From: a virus
DNA length: 64,000 bases
Direction: 5' to 3' (one strand)
IMG/VR virus record: IMGVR_UViG_3300042569_002782
Coordinates: 1 to 64,000 of that record
Shown here piece by piece: positions 24,390-31,282 of this stretch. Below the pieces are notes generated by a model. The model was not told the DNA's origin. It saw only the letters and a list, made by a program, of their open reading frames with translations, and did not search any database. A program made the translations under genes and the position numbers. Each line of letters begins with the position of its first letter. The first letter of the stretch is position 1.

Positions 24390-24611
24390 TCAATCGTTAT
24401 TTGACGAATAGTTAGGGGGACCCGGTAGATTCTCCCGCATTACCCAAGCTGTGGCTGCTTTCTGGGACATCCATGCCTGTAGCAATTGCTTGCACAGACC
24501 TTGAAGGACTTTTAGATCAGTAGTGGAGTCTATAACTCTACCCATCCTCTCTAGTTCAAATTTTTGCCCCATAGTTAATTCCAAGGGGTTAACAATTCCG
24601 TCAGGATTCAT
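24390..24611 (-). CDS. NblA-like small protein (phycobilisome degradation adaptor candidate)
   Basis: A 73-residue protein. The core LELTMGQKFELERMGRVI, then DLKVLQGLCKQLLQAWMSQK and an A-T-A-W-V-M-R end, has the layout of NblA: short, two helices, L-x-L-T-x2-Q-x-F-x-L-x-R near the start and a second helix of L-x3-L-x2-Q-L-L pattern. Host NblA delivers phycobilisomes to Clp protease, and a freshwater cyanophage (Ma-LMM01) carries one. The second helix here is more divergent, so this is a candidate only. It overlaps the dCMP deaminase start by 4 nt. Confidence 0.5.
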   Translation of the reverse strand: MNPDGIVNPLELTMGQKFELERMGRVIDSTTDLKVLQGLCKQLLQAWMSQKAATAWVMRENLPGPPNYSSNND

Positions 24612-25084
24612 AGTGATTCATAGTATAAAACAGGTATTCCGGCCTCATAGAGGATGTCACTTGCTGTAGTTAGGCTATCTTTCCAGCTTCCGTGGTAGGA
24701 GTTCAAGTTAGGGCAGACGATTCTTTTGATCCCTGCACCAATGAGCACACTAGCACATCCGCTGCATGGCGGGAAAGTGATGAAAGCCGAACAGCCGTCA
24801 GTGGACACACCTTCTTTGGCCGCCCATACAATGGCATTTTTCTCAGCGTGAATGATTACATTATTTTTGAAATACTTGTCATTCAACCTTATCGCAGTAT
24901 CTGCTATTCCATTTGGGAAGCCATTGTACCCAGTAGAAACTATGCGATTTTCCTTGACCAAGACGCAACCGACTTTTTTGTAAGGGTCTTTGCTCCAGAG
25001 TTTAATGTCTTCAGCTAGCTGAATCCAGCGGAGATCCCATTTTGTAAGATGGGGGCTCTGATGATTCAATCTCTCGGTAGTCAC
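24608..25084 (-). CDS. dCMP deaminase
   Basis: A 158-residue zinc enzyme converting dCMP to dUMP, the substrate for ThyX. Motifs: KVGCVLVKENRIVSTGYNGF, HAEKNAIVWAA with the zinc His and catalytic Glu, and FPPCSGCASVLIGAGI with the two zinc cysteines. Length fits the family. Together with ThyX at 40.6 kb, RNR and MazG it forms a complete dTTP supply and clean-up pathway. Confidence 0.9.
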   Translation of the reverse strand: MTTERLNHQSPHLTKWDLRWIQLAEDIKLWSKDPYKKVGCVLVKENRIVSTGYNGFPNGIADTAIRLNDKYFKNNVIIHAEKNAIVWAAKEGVSTDGCSAFITFPPCSGCASVLIGAGIKRIVCPNLNSYHGSWKDSLTTASDILYEAGIPVLYYESL

Positions 25085-25352
25085 TTAAGGCTTCACTGAA
25101 TTGTTTGCAAATGTGTTTCTTCGTTGTAAAGACTTCTTCATCACAATTTGCTATTTCTGTATAGATATTCCACAGGGATTCCGTATGTGCCAAACCATAT
25201 TCCACTTGGAAGTAGGATAGAAGAATAGCAAGGTCAGGAAGGGAGCATGAGATGGTTCTCATCTCTTGGAAGGAGCAATCAGATGCCTTTAGTACGGGTC
25301 TATTTTTGGGTGGAATTGCCACTTTGTTGGGAGTACGGTCAGGGGCACTCAT
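25011..25352 (-). CDS. Unknown protein overlapping dCMP deaminase
   Basis: A 113-residue protein starting MSAPDRTPNKVAIPPKNRPV, with a helical middle (QMRTISCSLPDLAILLSYFQ, then EVFTTKKHICKQFSEALSD). Its C-terminal 74 nt overlap the deaminase gene in another frame; overlapping stop and start with MazG upstream (4 nt). No family recognised. Its place inside a tight run of coupled genes supports that it is real. Confidence 0.55.
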   Translation of the reverse strand: MSAPDRTPNKVAIPPKNRPVLKASDCSFQEMRTISCSLPDLAILLSYFQVEYGLAHTESLWNIYTEIANCDEEVFTTKKHICKQFSEALSDYREIESSEPPSYKMGSPLDSAS

Positions 25353-25678
25353 CGGTTATCTCCACTTCCTGCGATGACCCCTCTCTCCTTTCTAGATGCA
25401 AGTTTGTCAATGTTTTGCTGTGCGATTGCATTAAGATCGGTTCCCATTTCTGTGGCCAATTGGGCAACATACCAAAGCACATCCCCAAGCTCATCAGAAA
25501 CAGATTTTCGGACCTCGTCTGAAAGAATGCCGGAATTATCCCGGATAACCTTCTTAAGTTTATTTGCGATTTCGCCAGCTTCACCAACGAGGCCAAGAGC
25601 AGGGTAGGTGAATTCTGAGCCCATATTGGGGTAGATGGCGGTTTCCCGGGCTCGATTTTGATAATAGTTAAAATCCAT
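25349..25678 (-). CDS. mazG: MazG-like nucleotide pyrophosphohydrolase
   Basis: A 109-residue all-alpha NTP pyrophosphohydrolase. Metal motifs: GLVGEAGEIANKLKKVIRD (E-x2-E) and SDELGDVLWYVAQLATEMG (E-x2-D). Single-domain length is normal for phage MazG. In cyanophages it hydrolyses nucleotides such as dGTP/dCTP; an older proposal that it lowers ppGpp is disputed. A weak sigma70-like sequence (TTGACA, then TAAGGT) lies about 60 nt further upstream. Confidence 0.88.
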   Translation of the reverse strand: MDFNYYQNRARETAIYPNMGSEFTYPALGLVGEAGEIANKLKKVIRDNSGILSDEVRKSVSDELGDVLWYVAQLATEMGTDLNAIAQQNIDKLASRKERGVIAGSGDNR

Positions 25679-25805
25679 AGACGGTGTGTGGAGCGAAATT
25701 GTAACTGTTTTGGTGTCAAACCCTTGGTTTAACGATGAGACCTTAGCACAGATGGCACGTAGCTGTCAACACGAGCCCAGTCAGACCGATAGCAACCGAT
25801 GGCAA

Positions 25806-26309
25806 TCAGAACCCAACATCAATCTCCTGCGCATCACCAGATTCTACCATCTCAGACCATGAAATGCAAGCGACCCCAATCGTGAATCTAACTTGAGTAG
25901 GGGTACTTCCTGCAAATTGTGCAACTTTTTTAAGCAAAGTCTGGTAGTATCTCACTTCACCTTCGAAATCACTCACTTGGAGAGACGGAATAATGACGCA
26001 AAGCGATAGGTCGTGGCCCTCCGTAATGAACTCTAGTAAATGACTTTCCCTGTGGATGATGGATTGAATAATGTCATTTTTATCCCTTCTTAACCTAACT
26101 AGGATTTCATTCCATTCGGGGCTCGATTGGTTAAAATCACTAATGGCGTCATCACTAGCTGCAAAATTTCCAAAAGTTACTTGAGGTTCATCCGAAATCA
26201 ACGTGGTAACCACAATGTGAGTTAGGTAGACACCGTCTGCTGAGGATTTCCCCCTTTTCTGAACAGAATTCTGGAGGTAAATTGCCGGGTCAATGTGTTT
26301 GTTTGTCAT
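25806..26309 (-). CDS. Unknown protein
   Basis: A 167-residue protein. It starts MTNKHIDPAIYLQNSVQKRG and has beta strands (DGVYLTHIVVTTLISDEPQV, HDLSLCVIIPSLQV) with a helix SPEWNEILVRLRRDKNDIIQ. No known motif. It lies between MazG and a charged 145-residue protein in the replication and metabolism block. Confidence 0.6.
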   Translation of the reverse strand: MTNKHIDPAIYLQNSVQKRGKSSADGVYLTHIVVTTLISDEPQVTFGNFAASDDAISDFNQSSPEWNEILVRLRRDKNDIIQSIIHRESHLLEFITEGHDLSLCVIIPSLQVSDFEGEVRYYQTLLKKVAQFAGSTPTQVRFTIGVACISWSEMVESGDAQEIDVGF

Positions 26310-26315
26310 TTTGTT

Positions 26316-26753
26316 TCAGGGTTTTTCGTAAGTTATGCTTCCACCATTGTTGATGATTTTGATGGGGTCATTGTGAAGGACGGCTCTGGTGTTGTTTTCA
26401 GTCCTATTGAGTCTGACGTTACCCTCTTTGCCGAATAGGGGGTGTTTAGCCAACAGGTCCCTAACATGGCGTTTGGATTCAATGCTGAATGCCCCGAAAT
26501 AACGGTCAACTGCGTTGTTTTCTGAGCCAGACGTTGTTGTTAGAGGGTTGTTGGGTCTAGGTTTTTCCGATTGGTTGCCTTTGGGGTATTCCTCCTTTAG
26601 GTCACCTTTTGGTTGGCTTAGGTCATCCCTGGATTTTACCTTTCTTTGAAGACTCTTACCAATTGGAAAAGAACCAGCAGCATTTTTATAGCCACCTGTT
26701 GAATTCAACGGTGTTGGAGTATCCGGTAAGTTAGACTCAAATAGTTCCTTCAT
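26316..26753 (-). CDS. Unknown basic, partly disordered protein
   Basis: A 145-residue protein rich in Asn, Lys, Pro and Ser (KGDLKEEYPKGNQSEKPRPN) with a C-terminal folded part: RYFGAFSIESKRHVRDLLAK, then NRTENNTRAVLHNDP. It follows the helicase operon and its stop lies 7 nt before the next gene. A replication accessory role is possible by position only. Confidence 0.5.
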   Translation of the reverse strand: MKELFESNLPDTPTPLNSTGGYKNAAGSFPIGKSLQRKVKSRDDLSQPKGDLKEEYPKGNQSEKPRPNNPLTTTSGSENNAVDRYFGAFSIESKRHVRDLLAKHPLFGKEGNVRLNRTENNTRAVLHNDPIKIINNGGSITYEKP

Positions 26754-26775
26754 TGTGGGATACCACCAATGGACA

Positions 26776-27177
26776 TCAGGTTAAAGGTAACCGCAAGCTA
26801 GGCAAGAATCCGAGGCATAGCCCCGAAACTTTATCATTCACTCTCCTGACACCAACAATATAGTTGGAAGAAAAATACTCACCGGGTTGTGGGATAACGT
26901 AGTTATACTTGACAATCTGCCAAATTGGAACCAGAAAAAATGCATGTTCCAGGTCTTCGATGCCCTTTACACACAATTTAGCCAGGAGTCTAGGGGTATA
27001 GAGCTGGCAGTAGGTTTCTACTTCTTGTACAGTCCCGACTTTATCGTAAAGATTAGCGGGGTCATCGATGCAACTGAGACCTTCCGATTCTAGTTGTTCT
27101 TTAAGTCTTAGTTGCTTTTGGCATTCGTATGTAAATGAGTCCACGAAAGTATCCTGGTCGTTTGTATGTAAGTTCAT
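26776..27177 (-). CDS. Unknown protein coupled to the helicase gene
   Basis: A 133-residue protein whose ATG overlaps the stop of the helicase-like gene (ATGA). Helical N-terminus (TYECQKQLRLKEQLESEGLS), then LYTPRLLAKLCVKGIEDLEH and a hydrophobic strand FFLVPIWQIVKYNYVIPQPG. Translational coupling suggests a replication-associated role. No family recognised. Confidence 0.6.
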   Translation of the reverse strand: MNLHTNDQDTFVDSFTYECQKQLRLKEQLESEGLSCIDDPANLYDKVGTVQEVETYCQLYTPRLLAKLCVKGIEDLEHAFFLVPIWQIVKYNYVIPQPGEYFSSNYIVGVRRVNDKVSGLCLGFLPSLRLPLT

Positions 27178-30121
27178 ACTTTTACCCCCTTCGCTTCAAA
27201 CATTTTTTCGCAAGCTTCTTTCCTAAGAATTTCAGCCCTATCTGGTGAATAGCCCTCGTTTGCCATCCATTTGTCTTGGCATTTAGCTTTGGGATCAAGG
27301 ATCCTATTTTTGTAGACACCTTCGACTTCACCCAATAGCCCGATTGCCTCGCGGACTAGGTCCTCTTGGGCATAGCGGCAGTTTTCCCAGTTTTCGATGA
27401 TGTAGGAAGCTTCGCCACCAATTTTAAAGCCATCCCTAAGGACTAACTTTTCAATCATCTCCTTGATGATCATCAGGGAAGTTTTTTCTTTAGTTTCTTT
27501 CCTGGCGCCAGTAGTCTCATCAAAGAGCATTTCCCGGCCAAGTGAAATTGACTTCTTGACTGATTCCCACCTTAGCTCCCTGAATCCCTGATAGTAGTGA
27601 GTAGATGGCCTACCTACATTGCACCAGTTATCTTTAAGTAAAGGCATTAAGTGTTGGCAACTGGGGTCAACCCCCACAAAATAGAGGCTCTCTAAGTAAT
27701 CATAGAGGACGTTGGGTGTCAATTCTGGCATTCTTTCATCTATGTTTCCTGTGCGGATAAAATGAGCAAACGCCATAGCATTGACTAGGGCCTGGGTAAC
27801 ATCAGCCTTGAATCGAATTCTTTGCCGAGTCGTCCAATAACGGACTTCAACTTGGAGGCGATTGATGGTGGGATCGGAGTCGTCGTTGATGATGTCTAGG
27901 AACCTATCAGTACAAAGCCTTAAGCACCATAGATACAAAGCATCTTTGCTTACCCCTAGTTTTTCTTCGAGGAACGGTATATGAGACTTTGGCCTGAGGT
28001 CAGGGGTGCCTTCAGATACGGTGCCTTCCAGATTTTCCTTGTTTTTTGCTACCTCATATTCTCTGAATGTGCTGATTAGCTTGATGCGGTCAATACCTTG
28101 TATTAAAGAAAGGTCGTTAATCTTTCCCCAGGGGTTTACCCTGCTGAATGTTACCATTCAGAGTAGACTATATCTTCACCCTTCGTTTCCTTTAGGTTGG
28201 AAGGGGACACTCGTTTCGAGTCACTTGACCCTACTCCCTCTCGGGATAGCCGTTCGGCGTTTAGTAATTTATCCAACTGGTAACTATACTTGAGACCTAT
28301 TGAATAAATTCCATTTAGCACGGGATTGTCCTTATAGCAAGGAGTTCCCCCGTTTAGAGTGTGTTTTTTACTGAGCGTTACCGCCCAGGGGAACTAGAGA
28401 GTTAATCCCCGGATCGAGGTCATAAGCAAACTTACTATTCCAATCATTGGAGTTCAGGAGCATGACGGTTTTTGGCCAGATTTGCTCTGAAGTTTGGAAC
28501 TTGTCTTCTACTTGTAATACCATGTGTTCAAACGGTTTCGCTAATTCCGTCCCGGGATTTAACCCAGCTAAATGTTACCATTTAGAGCAGACTATATCAT
28601 ATTCCCTTAGGAATCTTCCCGTTTCGGATCGCTTGATCCTACTCTCTTTCGAGATAGTCGTTAGGCTTCGTATCCCCATGGTTTCATGCCTTTACAGCAG
28701 AAAACTCTGAAGATACCTTAGCACGGTAGGTTGCCCTTAAGTATCAAAGGGTATTCCCCGTTTAGAGAAGTTTTCTCTAGGACATTACTGACCTAGGGGG
28801 CTACTAGTTAACCCATTCGTAATCATAATCTTAGTCTCCTCAGCAGAAAGGAATTTCTTAAGAGAAGATAAGGATGTGTCGTCTTTATCCTATTGTTCGG
28901 TCAAACTTCGTTACAGTTCAACCCGAGGTTTCCCTCAGCTACAGGTTTCCCAGTAGAGCAGACTATATCTTCATCCCTACTTTCATAGGGAGCTTCGCGT
29001 TTCCCCTCACTTGAGGGTACGGAGTAAACTCCTAGTCGTTGAGCCTCTTTAACATGTTGGTACCATATTGAAGTTGGCTGCTGATTGCCCATTGTTTCAT
29101 CCTCTAGGATTATTAGTTAGTGTTGAGCCAACTACCCGAGGCTCTTAGGGGTTTCCAGCAAATAGCGAAGTTTTACTTGCGCAAAAGTCTACGCAATGTC
29201 ACTCATCGCAAAGGACTTAACACCAAATCGTTCTTCAGTGGACTTAAAAGTCCAGATCGAAAATCCGCATTTGGAAAAAGCAGCAGTCATACTGTTAAAG
29301 CATTCGGATTTCCCAAGTCCAGGGTCCTTACCAACTACAACCCCTGCCATACGGGCAGTATGTTGAACTGCCTTGTCCTTACCTGGTGGGAGGTGATTAG
29401 ATCTACCTACCCCAATCCTCCCAATAATTAGCTTGAGAATTTCTAACTCAGCTTCTGGAAAAATCGTAAATACATCCGACAATTTAACCTGACGAAGCAC
29501 AGGATCGAACCAATCCCTGTCCGGGACCCAAATCCGGGGATTAGTTACAACAGTTCCCCCCAACCTGGCCATCGGATCAAACGTATGGGCAAAATCAAAC
29601 TCTGGGTAGAAATTTTTCGATTGGCTGATTTTTTGCATCTTCAACAGACGGGCCGTAAAAGAAGCTAGATCGCTATCGCCTGGTTTCGGACGGTGTAGCG
29701 GCTCCCAGAAAGTTCGAACTTCATCTTCGCACAACCCAGGATAAAACACCTTCTCAATGTCTTCAAAATCTGCCATTTCGGTGATGTCTTGAAGTGGTTT
29801 GAAGGTATGGGGATACTTAATCCCTTTGACTTCCGGGGGGGCCGCAGGTTTTAGGATCCGGTGATTAACGTGGGGTGCCCCTTCTACGAGGTCTAGGATG
29901 TAACCCTTCGCCTTTAGTAGGGCAATACCCTTATTATACAACTCACTTACCCTGACAGGCTCTTTTTTCTTCTTACCTTTCTTGTCTTCGGAGTCTTTTG
30001 GATTCTCCCCCTCGTCTTTTTCTGAGGAAAAAACCCTAGCCTTCTTCAATTCTTGGGCTTGATTGAAAATGGCGATTTCTTGTTTGGTACTCCCTGTACC
30101 ACCTGAATAGGGGTCTGGCAT
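27174..30121 (-). CDS. Helicase-like P-loop ATPase, split by three group I introns
   Basis: Exons on the minus strand: 30121-29191, 28888-28811, 28552-28405 and 28128-27174 (931, 78, 148, 955 nt; 2112 nt, 703 residues). Exon 1 ends just after Walker A (GVVVGKDPGLGKSECF) and ...KSFAMSDIA. Exon 2 reads KDDTSLSSLKKFLSAEETKI, exon 3 TELAKPFEHMVLQVEDKF...TVMLLNSND (sensor-1-like Asn), exon 4 GKINDLSLIQGIDRIKLIST onward. Junction codons become TAT (Y), TGG (W) and ATG (M). The order Walker A, acidic DD, NSND resembles SF3/DUF5906-type replicative helicase-primases. All introns fall in the ATPase core. The gene follows a terminator and ends coupled to the 133-residue gene. Confidence 0.8.
28129..28404 (-). 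ncRNA. Group I intron 3 (276 nt)
   Basis: Starts TAACTCTC after exon ...GGGGAT and ends ...CCCCTG before GGGAAAG. Core seen on the minus strand: CTCTAAACGGGGGAACTCC (P/P4), CCCGTGCTAA (Q), GGCTAT with ATAGTC (P7, one G-U pair), GATATAGTCT (S), then P9 hairpin CTGAATGGTAACATTCAG. No ORF inside. P1 pairing GGGGA/TCCCC is good, but the base at the splice U is unpaired or shifted. Confidence 0.8.
28553..28810 (-). ncRNA. Group I intron 2 (258 nt)
   Basis: Starts TAACTAGTAGCCCC after exon ...AATGGGT (P1 GGGT with GCCC, terminal U-G) and ends ...AAATCCCG before GGACGG. Elements: CTCTAAACGGGGAATACCC, CCGTGCTAA, P7 GACTAT with ATAGTC, GATATAGTCT, P9 hairpin CTAAATGGTAACATTTAG. Very like intron 3 in all core boxes and in its first five bases, so the two are probably recent relatives. 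No ORF. Confidence 0.82.
28889..29190 (-). ncRNA. Group I intron 1 (302 nt)
   Basis: Starts AGACTTTTGCGCAAG after exon TTGCGT; exon TTGCGT pairs fully with GCGCAA, ending in the diagnostic U-G pair. Core: GCTGGAAACCCCTAAGAGCC (P/P4), GGGCAATCAGCAGCCAAC (Q), P7 GACTA with TAGTC, AGATATAGTCTG (S). Ends ...GAACAATAGG before ATAAAGAC. Different P and Q boxes from introns 2 and 3, so a separate lineage. No ORF. Confidence 0.85.
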
Positions 30122-30150
30122 TTGGTTTCTAAAGTAGTTTAGTGGTCGGA

Positions 30151-30180
30151 CAAAGAAAGACCCCGGTTGATGCCGGGGCT
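30151..30180 (-). terminator. Rho-independent terminator
   Basis: Minus strand: CCCCGG - CATCAA - CCGGGG followed by TCTTTCTTT, 33 nt after the stop of the 325-residue gene. It separates that gene from the helicase-like gene. Confidence 0.75.
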
Positions 30181-30212
30181 AGTTTTAATCCGGGTCAGTT
30201 CCCTCGTGGAGA

Positions 30213-31190
30213 TCAGAAAGCGAGAGAGAAGCTTTCGGGGTCTTCCACGAATGTTTGGCATCTCAGGACGCATTTTGCGGTTGGGAAGCCATTGTAGTCC
30301 CCATGCTCAGTGACTTTGAGCACAGCAGGAGAGTCAGGAGTAATAACTGGATCAGCAGCTAATGTCTTCTTGAGGGCATTGTTAGGTTCAACGATAGCCC
30401 AATCAGAGACCTCCCTTTCTTCGGTGACCCATTCACCTTCAACTTGAGTGCGAATCGGAGCAACAAAGGGCTCGGAAACTTGCACTTGCATGAAGTACTT
30501 GGTCCCGTATTGACCACCTTCTTTGGCACGGTAAGTCGTTACGTTGTACTCACCAAGGGGCAAATGTGCTACCTTAAGAAAAGGTCCAACCATGCGCTCG
30601 CCGGTACCGAGAGATTCACCGCGCTTGCTGAGGTCACTTGCGATTTGGACTTTTTCAGCAATTGCTTCGGGATTCTCACCGAGGAGCAGATCCAGTAGTT
30701 CTACTGAGATTTTATCTTCGTAGTCAGCGGAACGGATGGGAATTGGCAGCGTGTACAGGGTACCATCAGCGGTTGCTGAAACTGCGAGAGCAGGTTCTTT
30801 GTATTTGCCAATTTGTTCTTCCTTGAAGGAAAGTTTGGTTCCCTTCCCGATGTTTTCGGTGGTGATTTTATCTGTGCTTACTAGCAGGGGGATGTCACGA
30901 TCACCCCAACGGATGACTAGTCCTCTTTCTTCCGTAGAGAAGACAGTAGGAGAGTAAAGGCGCTTGAATACACCGTTTGCATCCGCACGAACAGTAAATG
31001 TGTTGGACTCCATGTCAAAATCTTCGCCAGTCAATGCTTTGAAGATAGTGGCAAGGCCCAGACGGTATGTCTCAGGGAGAGCTTTGTTCGGGATGTCGGT
31101 GTATGCCTTGACGTAGGTTTTAGACTCAAGGCGAGCGCGATTTTTGTCGTCGAGTTGAGGATTGATTTTAAGTGTTGTTACGGCCATTTT
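30213..31190 (-). CDS. Replication-associated protein, unknown
   Basis: A 325-residue protein from ATG 31190 (MAVTTLKINPQLDDKNRARL); an upstream in-frame start at 31241 lies on the promoter transcript but has no better context. The sequence is beta-rich (GVFKRLYSPTVFSTEERGLV, then GTKYFMQVQVSEPF, TEHGDYNGFPTAKCVLRC). It is preceded by a strong sigma70-like promoter and followed by a terminator, so it is an independent, probably early and abundant, transcript. A single-stranded DNA-binding or similar scaffold role is possible because of its place before the helicase, but no motif proves it. Confidence 0.55.
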   Translation of the reverse strand, partial: KMAVTTLKINPQLDDKNRARLESKTYVKAYTDIPNKALPETYRLGLATIFKALTGEDFDMESNTFTVRADANGVFKRLYSPTVFSTEERGLVIRWGDRDIPLLVSTDKITTENIGKGTKLSFKEEQIGKYKEPALAVSATADGTLYTLPIPIRSADYEDKISVELLDLLLGENPEAIAEKVQIASDLSKRGESLGTGERMVGPFLKVAHLPLGEYNVTTYRAKEGGQYGTKYFMQVQVSEPFVAPIRTQVEGEWVTEEREVSDWAIVEPNNALKKTLAADPVITPDSPAVLKVTEHGDYNGFPTAKCVLRCQTFVEDPESFSLAF

Positions 31191-31245
31191 GTTCTTTGAG
31201 TAGAATGTGTGGTCCCATGCTCTATTGCTTGGCACATTCATCTCT

Positions 31246-31273
31246 ATTGTAGTAAGGTGCCCCCGAAAGTCAA
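31246..31273 (-). promoter_or_regulatory. Sigma70-like promoter before the 325-residue gene
   Basis: Minus strand: -35 TTGACT at 31268-31273, 16-nt spacer, -10 TACAAT at 31246-31251. Same start TTGACTTTC and spacing as the hli and exonuclease promoters. Confidence 0.75.
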
Positions 31274-31282
31274 CGGGCCTAA

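Noticed and set aside
25701-25790. Second promoter before mazG (TTGACA...TAAGGT)
   Set aside because: The -10 is poor and the spacing 18 nt; not enough to annotate.
28561-29100. Small open frames within the introns
   Set aside because: They are short, cross structural core elements and lack ribosome-binding sites; the introns are better explained as ORF-less.
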